This document shows positions 25,683-34,107 of a stretch of 64,000 nt of DNA, in pieces (within the stretch, counting starts at the first letter, position 1; every line of letters starts with the position of its first letter). The position numbers and the translations under genes were made by a program. Below the pieces are notes generated by a model. The model ran no database searches. It was not told where the DNA came from and saw only the letters and a list, made by a program, of their open reading frames with translations. Source of the stretch: Promicromonospora soli (GTDB lineage Bacteria > Actinomycetota > Actinomycetes > Actinomycetales > Cellulomonadaceae); contig NZ_BNAS01000001.1 of assembly GCF_014653785.1 (NCBI RefSeq), positions 186,001 through 250,000 of the forward strand, in the 5' to 3' direction.

Positions 25683-25952
25683 TCAGTGGTTCCGCAGCGC
25701 CTTGACGAGCTCGCCCTTGCGCATCGAGGACCGGCCCTCGATGCCGATCTCGGCCGCACGCTTGCGCAGCCGCTCGACCGTCCAGTTGTCGTAGTCGCCG
25801 CTCCTGCCGCCCTTGCGGCCGAGGCTCTTGCGGGACGAGCCGGCGGCGGCGTTCGCTATGCGTGCCGCCTTCTCCTTGGAGTTGCCCTCGTCGCGCAGCT
25901 TCTCGTACAACTCCTTGTCCTTGACGCTCGGGCCAGGGTCACGCCTCGGCAT
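25683..25952 (-). CDS. DUF7218-like small basic protein with Rho-N/SAP-like tail
   Basis: 89 residues, strongly basic. The N-terminal half has SVKDKELYEKLRDEGNSKEKAARIANAAA, and the C-terminal half (WTVERLRKRAAEIGIEGRSSMRKGELVKALRNH) is a helix-extension-helix resembling Rho-N or SAP nucleic-acid-binding domains. The conserved pattern is common in actinobacteria and often annotated DUF7218. A DNA- or RNA-binding role is inferred. GGGGAGGAG precedes the ATG. It is convergent with the LigD-type gene, near other DNA-end-processing genes. Confidence 0.75.
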   Translation of the reverse strand: MPRRDPGPSVKDKELYEKLRDEGNSKEKAARIANAAAGSSRKSLGRKGGRSGDYDNWTVERLRKRAAEIGIEGRSSMRKGELVKALRNH

Positions 25953-26072
25953 GGCTGCTCCTCCCCTCAGTCTGGTCGTTCACTCTCCACGATGGCGCAG
26001 CCCCGGACGACTCGCACGCTCGCGGACCGAGTGGGCCGATGAGTTCCACCCCGCTGCGGCGTCGGAACGTAC

Positions 26073-26636
26073 ATGGGAATCCTGCGCTACTTCGCCAACA
26101 TGTCCGCCGACGGGTACACCGTCGACGCCGAGGGGAAGTTCGACTGGATAGTGCCCACCGACGAGGTGCTCGCGTTCATCAACGAGATCGAGGCGGACGT
26201 CGCCGTCTACATCCACGGCCGGCGCATGTACGAGACGATGGTCTACTGGGAGACCCACGAACCGGGGCCCGACCCCAACCCGCACATGACGCGGTACGCG
26301 GAGATCTGGCAGGGGGTGGAGAAGATCGTCGCGTCGTCGTCCCTGCCCGAGGAGGCCGTCGCGTCGGCGCGGACCCGCCTCGTGCGCGACCTGCAGCTCG
26401 GCGAGCTGCGGCGGATCGCCAACTGCGCGCCCGGCGCCGTCTCCGTGGGCGGGCCCACCGTGGCTGCCGAACCCATCCGGCACGGGCTCATCGACGAGTT
26501 CCGCTTCTTTGTCTACCCGGAGGTCGTGGGCGGCGGCCTGCCGGCGCTGCCACCCGGCGCCCGGCTCAGCCTGCGCCTCGTCGACACCCGGACGTTCGCG
26601 AACGGGTGCGTCTACCTGCGTTACGTGCCGCGCTGA
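26073..26636 (+). CDS. RibD C-terminal / dihydrofolate-reductase-like protein
   Basis: 187 residues with the DHFR-like fold of RibD C-terminal proteins: an N-terminal strand YFANMSADGYT, the YIHGRRMYETMVYWE helix, VSVGGPTVAAEPIRHGLIDEFRFFVYPEVVGGG around the NADPH site, and a C-terminal TRTFANGCVYLRY strand. Members are NADPH-dependent reductases of unknown substrate, not true folate enzymes, so no gene symbol is given. It is 15 bases upstream of the ligase gene and probably cotranscribed. Confidence 0.85.
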   Translation: MGILRYFANMSADGYTVDAEGKFDWIVPTDEVLAFINEIEADVAVYIHGRRMYETMVYWETHEPGPDPNPHMTRYAEIWQGVEKIVASSSLPEEAVASARTRLVRDLQLGELRRIANCAPGAVSVGGPTVAAEPIRHGLIDEFRFFVYPEVVGGGLPALPPGARLSLRLVDTRTFANGCVYLRYVPR

Positions 26637-26651
26637 GGCAGCCTTGACGAC

Positions 26652-27863
26652 ATGACCACTCTCGACCTGCCGGTGCAGCCCCCGGTCCTGCCGATGCTCG
26701 CCAAGAGCGTGGCGGCGATCCCCGCCCAGCCACCCGCTGACGACGCCGGCCCCGCGTACGTCTACGAGCCCAAGTGGGACGGCTTCCGCGCCATCGTGTA
26801 CCGCGACGGCGACGACGTGCGGATCGACTCGCGCAACGCGAAACCGATGGACCGCTACTTCCCGGACGTCGTCGCCGCGGTCCGCGGGGCCCTCCCGGAA
26901 CGGTGCGTGGTCGACGGCGAGATCGTCATCGCGCAGACCTCCGGGGTCTCGACGGGCTCGACCACCGGGACGGGCTCGACCACCGGGACGGGCTCGCCCA
27001 CCGGGGCGCACCTGGACTTCGAGCTGCTTTCCCAGCGCATCCACCCGGCGGCGTCCCGCGTGAACATGCTCGCCGAGACCACCCCCGCCGCGCTGGTCGT
27101 GTTCGACGTGCTCGCCCTGGGCGACGAGTCGCTCGTGGACCGGCCGCTGACCGAGCGCCTCGCGGCGCTGGACGGGCTCGGCCTGAAGGGGCCGCTCGTG
27201 TTCGCGACGCCCCGCACGCTGGACGCTTCGCTGGCCACCGAGTGGTTCGGCTCGTTCGAGGGCGCGGGCCTGGACGGCGTGGTCGCCAAGCCCGCGGACG
27301 GCGTCTACGCGCCCAACAAGCGCGCCATGCTGAAGATCAAGCACACGCGCACCGCCGACGTCTTGCTGGCGGGCTACCGGCTGCACAAGACCTCGACGCC
27401 CCAGGCGCCGCTGGTGGGCTCGCTGCTGCTGGGCCTGTGGGACGAGTCCGACGAGGAGCCGCGGCTGCAGTTCGTCGGGGTGGCGGCGTCGTTCTCCGCG
27501 GCCCGCCGCGCGGAGCTCGTCGAGGAGCTCGCCCCTCTGGTCGTGGAGCCCGGCACGCCCGCGGCGGACGAGCACCCATGGCGCGGCTGGACCGACCCGG
27601 CGAACGCCGAGGCCGGGGACCGGCTGCCCGGCGCGCAGTCACGCTGGAGCTCGGGCAAGGACCTGTCGTTCACGCCGCTGCGGCCGGAGCGGGTGCTCGA
27701 GGTGGGCTACGACCACATGGAGGGCACCCGGTTCCGGCACACCGCGCAGTTCAAGCGCTGGCGCCCGGACCGCGAGCCGACGTCGTGCACCTACGAGCAG
27801 CTGGAGGAGCCGGTCAGCTTCGACCTCGGCGAGCTGCTCCCGGGCGCCCCGGGGACCGCCTGA
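26652..27863 (+). CDS. ATP-dependent DNA ligase, LigC-like
   Basis: 403 residues. The nucleotidylated lysine is K41 in YEPKWDGFRAIVY (motif I KWDG); RIDSRNAKPMDRYFPD is motif Ia-like; VVDGEIVI is motif III-like; LDGVVAKPADGVYAPNKRAMLKIKHTRTADV holds motifs IV-V. The C-terminal OB fold follows. Mycobacterial LigC is a back-up ligase in end joining and repair. Residues about 98-118 (STGSTTGTGSTTGTGSPTG) are an in-frame low-complexity insertion from three tandem 18-base repeats, not expected in the family, placed in a surface loop after VVDGEIVI. Confidence 0.9.
   Translation: MTTLDLPVQPPVLPMLAKSVAAIPAQPPADDAGPAYVYEPKWDGFRAIVYRDGDDVRIDSRNAKPMDRYFPDVVAAVRGALPERCVVDGEIVIAQTSGVSTGSTTGTGSTTGTGSPTGAHLDFELLSQRIHPAASRVNMLAETTPAALVVFDVLALGDESLVDRPLTERLAALDGLGLKGPLVFATPRTLDASLATEWFGSFEGAGLDGVVAKPADGVYAPNKRAMLKIKHTRTADVLLAGYRLHKTSTPQAPLVGSLLLGLWDESDEEPRLQFVGVAASFSAARRAELVEELAPLVVEPGTPAADEHPWRGWTDPANAEAGDRLPGAQSRWSSGKDLSFTPLRPERVLEVGYDHMEGTRFRHTAQFKRWRPDREPTSCTYEQLEEPVSFDLGELLPGAPGTA
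26945..27006 (+). repeat. Dispersed repeat with 18-base tandem copies inside the ligase gene
   Basis: The segment opens GGTCTCGACGGGCTCGACCA and contains three tandem 18-base units GACGGGCTCGACCACCGG (26951-26968, 26969-26986, and 26987-27004 with one change). The same core occurs at 34070, 41830, 42051 and 42524. The length is a multiple of 3 here and the reading frame is kept (Ser-Thr-Gly-rich). Confidence 0.85.
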
Positions 27864-27874
27864 CGCGGCCGCGG

Positions 27875-28669
27875 TCAATGGGGCATTGTGCCCCGTCGGA
27901 GGACCTCACGGTAGTTCGCGATGCGGTCCGAGACCGAGTCGAGGCAACAGCTCGAACACTTCGTCTTCTCCGCCGAGGTGTAGTAGAGGCAACATGTGTC
28001 CCGCAGGTAGAACAATCCTTCTCGGTCGCCTTCCCGGAGCCGGATGACCCGGCCCAGCTTCTCGAACCCGACGTCCGTGGCGGACAGGAACGCGTTGTAC
28101 CGCTCCTCGATCAGGTCGACGTCCTGACCCATGCGACTGGCCAGGCAGAACGCGGCCGCGCAGCCGTGCGCGGCACCACCCATCAGCTGCCGGTACCCGG
28201 CGCGGGTCCTGGTGTGCATCGCCTCCACCAGCGGGACGAGATGCTGGTGCACGACCTGCTCCACCAGCAGCTCGACCGGCGCACCGGCTGTCACGGTCGC
28301 CTCCCGCAGCCCGTACCCCTCGAACCCGTGATGGTCGCTCAGGCGAACCGCGACGTTCGAGGCACGCATGTCGATGACGACATCCTCCAGCGCCCACGCC
28401 AGCATGGCTGCGGAGGTGACGGTCCCGGCATAGACCGCCATCACGGTCAGCGCCGTCGCATGCTCCGACACCTGGCCGCTCGCCACCCGCTCGGCCTCCA
28501 GGACGGCTGCCAGCTCGGGTGAGCCGGGATCGTGCAGCCGTTCGCACGCGATCCAGTCGTCCGAGCCGGCCAGGTCGCGCTGAAGGGCGAACCGGTCCGC
28601 GATACCGGCCAGGCGGTCGAACACGTCGGTAGCGGGAGGAAATCCGGCAACGTTGGGGGCTGGTCGCAT
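27875..28669 (-). CDS. FhuF-like ferric-siderophore reductase
   Basis: 264 residues. The C-terminal cysteine pattern CC-X10-C-X2-C (C226, C227, C238, C241 from this start) is the [2Fe-2S] motif of the FhuF family, which reduces Fe(III) bound to siderophores in the cytosol to release Fe(II). The helical body has HHGFEGYGLREATVTAGAPVELL. The ATG at 28669 follows GAGAAGG; a TTG one codon upstream is less likely. The gene begins 12 bases after the ABC ATPase ends, on the same strand, and closes an operon that imports an oligopeptide-like ligand; the pairing argues the ligand is a ferric metallophore. No IdeR/DtxR box was found. Confidence 0.82.
   Translation of the reverse strand: MRPAPNVAGFPPATDVFDRLAGIADRFALQRDLAGSDDWIACERLHDPGSPELAAVLEAERVASGQVSEHATALTVMAVYAGTVTSAAMLAWALEDVVIDMRASNVAVRLSDHHGFEGYGLREATVTAGAPVELLVEQVVHQHLVPLVEAMHTRTRAGYRQLMGGAAHGCAAAFCLASRMGQDVDLIEERYNAFLSATDVGFEKLGRVIRLREGDREGLFYLRDTCCLYYTSAEKTKCSSCCLDSVSDRIANYREVLRRGTMPH
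27880..27894. terminator. Small hairpin between convergent genes
   Basis: GGGGCA (27880-27885) and TGCCCC (27889-27894) pair around a 3-base loop, 16 bases after the ligase stop and overlapping the last codons of the FhuF-like gene. It is short and only a possible terminator for the ligase transcript. Confidence 0.35.
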
Positions 28670-28681
28670 CAAGGCCTTCTC

Positions 28682-30397
28682 TCAGTGGTGGGAGGCAGCA
28701 AGCAGCTGCGCGGTGTACTCGTGCTCAGGGCTGGAGCTGATGGTGCCGCACGCTCCGGCTTCGACCACGCGGCCGTGGCGGAGGACCACGATCCGGTCGC
28801 ACGACTGGATCGCCTCTCCCATGTCGTGGGTGACGAACACGACTGCCAGGCCACGCTCGGTGGCGACCGACCGCAGCGTGGTCGCGATGCCACCGCGGGT
28901 GGACACGTCCAGCATGGACGACGCCTCGTCGGCTACCAGCAGCTCCGGATCGTTCACCAGGGCGCGGGCGATCGAGACCCGCTGCCGCTGCCCGCCGGAC
29001 AGCTGACCCGGGTACCGGCCCAGCAACGACTCGGGCAGACCCGCTGCGGCCAGTGCCGAGCGAATCTTCCCGTCATGTTCGCCACGAGGAACCTTGGCGA
29101 TGACGAGCGGCTCGGCGATGAGTGCGGCGACCTTCATGCCCGGGTGCAACGAGTCGTACGGATCCTGATGGATGAACCCGACGCGGCGTTGTACCGCGCG
29201 CAACCGTCGTCCGCGGGATCCAGTGACCTCGTCCTTCCCGAGCGTCACGGCACCCTGGCTGGGCCGGATCAGGCCCAGCGCGATACGCGCGAGGGTGGAC
29301 TTGCCCGACCCGCTCTCACCGACGAGGCCGATGATCTCGCCGCGGCCAACGGTCAGGTCGACGCCGTTCAGAGCGGTCGTCGTGCGGCTCCGCGACCGGT
29401 AGGTGTGCTGGATGCCCGACATGGTCAGTACCGGGTCGCCGCACGTACCGGCAGCTCTCGGCACCGCCGGGTAGCCGACGTCTGTCGCCACCTCGACCCT
29501 GTGGCAAGCGACCGCGCCGTCCCCGACGACCCGGAGATCAGGCACGGTGGTGCGGCACTCGTCGGCCGCGACGGGGCAACGTGGCGCGAACCGGCACCCT
29601 TCCGGGAGATCGTCCAATGGTGGCGCGGATCCTGAGATGCTTGCCCAAGTGACGGTCCGGTCCGTCGACGGGGTCGCGGCCAGCAGGCCGGCCGTGTACG
29701 GATGGTGCCGGCCCTGATGCAGCGACGTCACCGGCACCACTTCGGCCAGCCGACCCGCATACATGACTGCGAATCGGTCCGCGTAGGGCAGCAGCCCGGC
29801 CATGTCGTGGGACACGATGAGAGTGCTGATGCCGAGCGAGGCGATGAGCCCGAGGACCTTGCCCTGCATGACCGCGTCCAGGCCAGTCGTGGGTTCGTCG
29901 GCGATGAGCAGGTCCGGGTCTCCGGCGAGCGCGAGCGCGATCGCGACTCGCTGCCGCTGCCCCCCGGACAGCTGGTGGGAGTAGCTGTGCAGCTCGCGCG
30001 CCGTCAGGCCCACCCGTTCGAGCAGGTCCCCCGGCTCCGCCGTCCCGTCGTGCACGGTCAGCATCTCGCGCAGCTGGGCCTCGACACGGTGGATCGGGCT
30101 GAGGCCGGACATCGCCCCTTGCGGGACGATGCCGATGCGGCGGCCCCGGATTCCGCGCCAGTCCTCGACCGCACCGAGGTCAAGGTCGGGGTGGCGGTCG
30201 CTGCGCAGCACTCCGCGACCGCTAACCTCGGCACTCCCGGGCAGCAGCCCGGCGAGGGCTCGGGCCAGGCTTGTCTTGCCGCAGCCGCTCTCCCCGACGA
30301 CGGCGACCACCTCGCCGTCCGCGACCTCGAGGTCGACATGGTCGACGGCGACCTTGCCGCCGTAGCGGACCGTGATGTCTTGCACCGACAGCGTCAT
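28682..30397 (-). CDS. Fused double ATPase of an Opp/Dpp-type ABC importer
   Basis: 571 residues made of two ABC domains fused in one chain (DppD-DppF order). Domain 1 (about 1-275) has Walker A GESGCGKT, signature LSGGQRQRV and Walker B LLIADEP, then the Cys-rich CRFAPRCPVAADEC segment typical of oligopeptide-family ATPases. Domain 2 (about 300-571) has GESGSGKS, LSGGQRQRV and LLVADEASSMLD. It powers import through the two permeases upstream. The ATG overlaps the permease stop as ATGA; earlier in-frame codons lie within the permease gene. Domain 2 has LLVADEA, alanine after the catalytic Glu, an ordinary variation. Confidence 0.92.
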   Translation of the reverse strand: MTLSVQDITVRYGGKVAVDHVDLEVADGEVVAVVGESGCGKTSLARALAGLLPGSAEVSGRGVLRSDRHPDLDLGAVEDWRGIRGRRIGIVPQGAMSGLSPIHRVEAQLREMLTVHDGTAEPGDLLERVGLTARELHSYSHQLSGGQRQRVAIALALAGDPDLLIADEPTTGLDAVMQGKVLGLIASLGISTLIVSHDMAGLLPYADRFAVMYAGRLAEVVPVTSLHQGRHHPYTAGLLAATPSTDRTVTWASISGSAPPLDDLPEGCRFAPRCPVAADECRTTVPDLRVVGDGAVACHRVEVATDVGYPAVPRAAGTCGDPVLTMSGIQHTYRSRSRTTTALNGVDLTVGRGEIIGLVGESGSGKSTLARIALGLIRPSQGAVTLGKDEVTGSRGRRLRAVQRRVGFIHQDPYDSLHPGMKVAALIAEPLVIAKVPRGEHDGKIRSALAAAGLPESLLGRYPGQLSGGQRQRVSIARALVNDPELLVADEASSMLDVSTRGGIATTLRSVATERGLAVVFVTHDMGEAIQSCDRIVVLRHGRVVEAGACGTISSSPEHEYTAQLLAASHH

Positions 30398-31266
30398 CGC
30401 GACTCCTGCAGATTCGGATTGAGGCGGTCCTCGATAGAGGTGCCGACCAGGGCGAGGGCGACGACGGTGAGAGTGATCGCCAGGCCCGGAGGCCCGGCCC
30501 ACCACAGCCATGCGTCGGAGAGGAAGACGCCGTTGACCTGCACCCAGTACAAGGTGGTGCCCCAGCTCGGGACGGTCGGGTCGCCCAGGCCGAGGAAGGA
30601 CAGCGTGGCGTCATAGACGATGGCGCGCATCGCGGTCCGCACGAAGACCGGGACCAGCAGCGGGCCGATCAAGTAGGAGGCGTGTCTGGCCAGCAGCCAC
30701 GCGTGCCCTGCCCCCATGGCGCGGGCCGCCTCGAAGTGGGCCCGCGACCACGACGTCAGCACCGCGGCACGCAGCACGCGTGCCGGGGCGGGCCAGAGGA
30801 TGAGCGCGAGGATGGCGGCACGGATGCCGAAGCTCTGTCCGAGGAACGTCGCGACCAGGATGAACAGCACCAGCTCGGGCAGCACGAGCATCACGTCGAT
30901 GCCCCGCATGATGGTCGCCGACAGCCATCGCGGCCCGATGCCGGCCATGCCGCCCAGGATGGCCGCGAGGACCGTGGTAACCGCGGCAACGAGGAACGCC
31001 AGGGTGAGCGAGGTGCCGGCGCCGACGAGGAGCTGGTCGAGCAGGTCGCGGCCCAGGTCGTCGGTGCCGAGCGGGTGGGCGCCGGACGGCGCCTCGTACG
31101 GCACCGCCTCTCGGGTCTTTCCCGCCCCGTCAGGAAGGAAGAAGAACCCGTAGGCCGCCGTGCCGACGATCAGCGCGAGCAGCGCCGCACCGGCACGCCC
31201 TTGACGGCCCAAGAGGTCACGGCGTCGCGGTCGGGCGCCGGCCTCCGGAACGGTGGCAGCACTCAT
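30394..31266 (-). CDS. ABC transporter permease, OppC/DppC-like
   Basis: 290 residues with an N-terminal membrane segment, the family signature [24 protein letters not shown], and the EAA loop around EAARAMGAGHAWLLARHASYL that docks on the ATPase. YDATLSFLGLGDPTVPSWGTTL is the conserved late loop. It forms the pore with the partner permease, whose TGA overlaps this ATG by one base (TGATG). Confidence 0.93.
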   Translation of the reverse strand: MSAATVPEAGARPRRRDLLGRQGRAGAALLALIVGTAAYGFFFLPDGAGKTREAVPYEAPSGAHPLGTDDLGRDLLDQLLVGAGTSLTLAFLVAAVTTVLAAILGGMAGIGPRWLSATIMRGIDVMLVLPELVLFILVATFLGQSFGIRAAILALILWPAPARVLRAAVLTSWSRAHFEAARAMGAGHAWLLARHASYLIGPLLVPVFVRTAMRAIVYDATLSFLGLGDPTVPSWGTTLYWVQVNGVFLSDAWLWWAGPPGLAITLTVVALALVGTSIEDRLNPNLQESR

Positions 31267-32285
31267 CAGGATTCACCTCCGGTACGGGTCCGCGGGTCCA
31301 GCAGGGGGTAGGTCAGGTCTGCCAACAGGTTCATCAGGACGACCATGAGGGTCAGCACGAGGAACGTGCCCTGCATCAGGGGGTAGTCGCGCGCCGCGAT
31401 CGCGCCGAAGGTGAGCCGGCCCAGGCCCGGATACGCGAACACGGTCTCCACGACGATGGCTCCGGCGGCCAGGAAACCGATGTCGAGCATGATCAGGGTG
31501 TGCACAGGCAGCAGGGCCGGGCGGAGCACATGGCGACGCACCAGCCTGCCCCGCGGGATGCCACGGGCGTGCGCGTGCTGGACCGGCTCGCTGGTCAGCA
31601 CGTTCAGCATCGAGGACCGGGTGTACAGGAAGATGTAGCCGATGCCGGTGATGGTGAGCGTCGCCACCGGGAGCACCAGGTGCTGGGCGAGGCCGGTGAC
31701 CGTGACGCCGTCGGGCCCAGTGGCGCCGAAGGTCGGTGCGACCTGCCACTTCACGCCGAACCACACGATGAGCACCATCGCCAGCCAGAACTGCGGGATC
31801 GAGTCGACCACGATCGCGCCGATGAGAGTGCCTGCACCCTTGCCCTCGCTGCGGCGCAGGCCCCCGATGACCCCGAGGGCGATGCCGATCAGGGTTGTGC
31901 ACACGATGCTCGTCCCGACCAGCAGCAAGGTCCACGGCAGCGCCTCGCCGATCGCCTCGGTGACCGTACGCCCGTCGGACAACGACGTCCCCAGGTCAAG
32001 GGTGACGACGCTCCTGAGGTAGGCGAAGAACTGGACGTGGACCGGGTCACCGAAGCCGTACTCGGTCGCGATCTGGGCGCGCTCCTCCGCCGTGAGCCGA
32101 GCCAGCGCCTCCGGGCTACCGAAGAGCTTGAGCGGCCCGCCGGGCAGCGCCCGGGGAAGCAGGAAGTTCAGCGTCACTGCGACGAACAGCACGACCACGT
32201 ACTCCGCGACGCGGCCCCCGAGGTAGGTCACGCGTCCGGGCCGGCCCAGGGAGGTGTCGGGCGCGGACGTCTGGATGGCGCTCAC
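31266..32285 (-). CDS. ABC transporter permease, OppB/DppB-like
   Basis: 339 residues. It has the N-terminal membrane segment followed by the LPRALPGGPLKLFG region and GFGDPVHVQFFAYLRSVVTLDLGTSL, the OppB extracytoplasmic signature. About five further membrane segments follow, with an EAA-like loop HAHARGIPRGRLVRRHVLRPALLP. The start is the GTG at 32285, which overlaps the binding-protein stop as GTGA; the upstream frame is out-of-frame binding-protein sequence. Confidence 0.93.
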   Translation of the reverse strand: MSAIQTSAPDTSLGRPGRVTYLGGRVAEYVVVLFVAVTLNFLLPRALPGGPLKLFGSPEALARLTAEERAQIATEYGFGDPVHVQFFAYLRSVVTLDLGTSLSDGRTVTEAIGEALPWTLLLVGTSIVCTTLIGIALGVIGGLRRSEGKGAGTLIGAIVVDSIPQFWLAMVLIVWFGVKWQVAPTFGATGPDGVTVTGLAQHLVLPVATLTITGIGYIFLYTRSSMLNVLTSEPVQHAHARGIPRGRLVRRHVLRPALLPVHTLIMLDIGFLAAGAIVVETVFAYPGLGRLTFGAIAARDYPLMQGTFLVLTLMVVLMNLLADLTYPLLDPRTRTGGES

Positions 32286-33907
32286 AGGTCGTAGTCGACG
32301 AACGAGAAGCCGTTCAGGACGGACCTGCCGTCCTGCCACGTCCACCCGCTGTAGGTGTCGCTCCGGAACGCGTACGCACCGTCTCTGTAGTACAGCGTGA
32401 CCCACGGCGCTTGCTCCGCGATGCGCGTCTGCAGGTCGGCGGCGGCGGCGACGCGACCCTCGAGGGTCTCCTCGGCGGTGAGTGCGTCCAGGGCGGCATC
32501 GGTCTCCGGGTCCGAGAACCCGGCCACGTTCAGCGGCCCGTCGGCCGGGTCGGAGTACAGCAGCTGCGCGATGAGACCGCTGGACAGCATGACCGGCGCG
32601 GACCAGCCCCACATCGACATGTCGTAGTTGCGGCCCTGCGCGACGTCATAGTCCGGCCACACTTTCGCATCGAGGGAGTCGGACTCCATCGAGGAGATCT
32701 TCACCTCTATCCCCACCTCGGAAAGCATCTCGCGGATCAGCTCAGCCGAGCGGAGCCGGTCCGTGGAGGTCGACTGCACGAGCAGGTCGTAGGACATCGG
32801 CTCCCCGTCGAGGACCCGGACGCCGTCCGCGCCGGGCTCGGCGCCGAGCTCGTCCAGAGCGGCGTTCGCCGCGTCGACGTCATAGGGGGAACCGTCGCCT
32901 GCGGCCATCGGCGAGGCCGGGTGGACGAAGCCCGGGCTGCCGGGCGTGCCGGAACCGAGGAGCGCTGTGTCGATCAGGTCCCTGGTGTCGATGGCCTGCG
33001 TGATGGCGCGCCGCACAGCCGGGTCGTCGAACGGTGGACGGCCGTTGTTGAACAGCAGCAGCGTGGAGGCGAACTCAGTGCCTTCCACGATCTCGATGTT
33101 GGCCTGGCTCTGGAGCTGCTCCAGCTGCTGCGGCGGCACGATGCGGGTGGACATGTCGATCTCGCCCGTCCGCAGCGCGGCGAACTGCGTCGACTCCTCG
33201 GGGATGACGGCGACCTCGATGGTGCCGACCTTCACCTCACCCGGCGCGTAGTCGGGGTTGGCGGTAAGGGTGTATCCGCGGGAGTTGTCGTAGCTGTCGA
33301 GCACATACGGCCCGGACCCGACGGCAAGGTCGGCGCCGGCCTCGCTGACCTTCTGCACATCGGCCCACAGGTGCTCGGGGAGGATGGCCATGTCGGCGAG
33401 GACCATCCGCGAGAACTCCGGGTCCGGCCGGTCGAGCACCATCGTGACGGTGCTGCCCTCGGCTGAGACGTCCTCGATCATGCTGACGTCCACGGCGGAG
33501 TCGCCCTCCGCGTGGTCGCGGTAGAACTCCACGCTGAAGACGACGTCCTCAGCGGTGAGCTCCTCGCCGTCGTGCCAGGTGAGCCCGTCACGCAGGGGGA
33601 GCGTGTAGGTCTGGTTGTCCTCGGTCTTCAGCTCCTCGGCGAGCAGGCCGACGACCTCGTCGCCTCTGACGACCGCGAGCGTGTCGAAGACGAGCTTCAC
33701 CAGGTTGTTGCCGGGGTACCCGGTCTGGTTGGTGAAGGGCGTCAGCGTGCCCTCGTCCGAGGCGATCGCGATGGTGACCTTGTCAGCCGTCTCGTGGCTT
33801 GCCCCGGGCTCCGACGTGCCGCTTCCACCTCCCCCACCACAGGCGCTCAGCATCAGGGCGAGCACGGCTACCGAGCTCGTCGCGAACTTCCGGCGTCGGA
33901 ACTGCAC
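32282..33907 (-). CDS. Substrate-binding lipoprotein of the ABC importer (SBP family 5)
   Basis: 541 residues. A lipoprotein signal peptide ends at LMLSAC (C23), so the mature protein is anchored outside the membrane by its lipidated cysteine. The body is a family 5 binding protein: LTPFTNQTGYPGNN, LRDGLTWHDGEELTAEDVVFSVEFY, VGSGPYVLDSYDN, and PAVRRAITQAIDTRDLI. Relatives carry peptides, nickel or opine metallophores (DppA, NikA, CntA); with the FhuF-like reductase in the operon a ferric metallophore is the most likely cargo. The GTG start follows GGGAGG. It is the first operon gene. Confidence 0.9.
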   Translation of the reverse strand: MQFRRRKFATSSVAVLALMLSACGGGGGSGTSEPGASHETADKVTIAIASDEGTLTPFTNQTGYPGNNLVKLVFDTLAVVRGDEVVGLLAEELKTEDNQTYTLPLRDGLTWHDGEELTAEDVVFSVEFYRDHAEGDSAVDVSMIEDVSAEGSTVTMVLDRPDPEFSRMVLADMAILPEHLWADVQKVSEAGADLAVGSGPYVLDSYDNSRGYTLTANPDYAPGEVKVGTIEVAVIPEESTQFAALRTGEIDMSTRIVPPQQLEQLQSQANIEIVEGTEFASTLLLFNNGRPPFDDPAVRRAITQAIDTRDLIDTALLGSGTPGSPGFVHPASPMAAGDGSPYDVDAANAALDELGAEPGADGVRVLDGEPMSYDLLVQSTSTDRLRSAELIREMLSEVGIEVKISSMESDSLDAKVWPDYDVAQGRNYDMSMWGWSAPVMLSSGLIAQLLYSDPADGPLNVAGFSDPETDAALDALTAEETLEGRVAAAADLQTRIAEQAPWVTLYYRDGAYAFRSDTYSGWTWQDGRSVLNGFSFVDYDL

Positions 33908-34069
33908 GGGTACCTCCCAGGGGTATACGGCGCGATCGGATCACCGTAGGGCTGAGAGGGAATGGTGTGAAGAGGAGAAAGCGAAACTTAACGTGCTGGA
34001 TACCCACAGGGGGTACCAATTCGGTCAAAGCAGGCCATAGCGGTCACCTGCGGCAACCGGACATCGCGG

Positions 34070-34091
34070 GGTATCGACAGGCTCGACCGGG
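34070..34091 (+). repeat. Dispersed repeat copy, intergenic
   Basis: GGTATCGACAGGCTCGACCG, differing by one base from the ruvB copy core, lies 17 bases after the rel stop codon in the gap before the ABC operon. It is the single-unit form of the element. Confidence 0.75.
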
Positions 34092-34107
34092 AGCGGACTG
34101 TCGATTC

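Noticed and set aside
33908-34069. An IdeR/DtxR iron box ahead of the ABC operon.
   Set aside because: No TTAGGTTAGGCTAACC-like sequence can be found; the GGATACCC/GGGGTACC pair at 33998-34017 is only weakly symmetrical.
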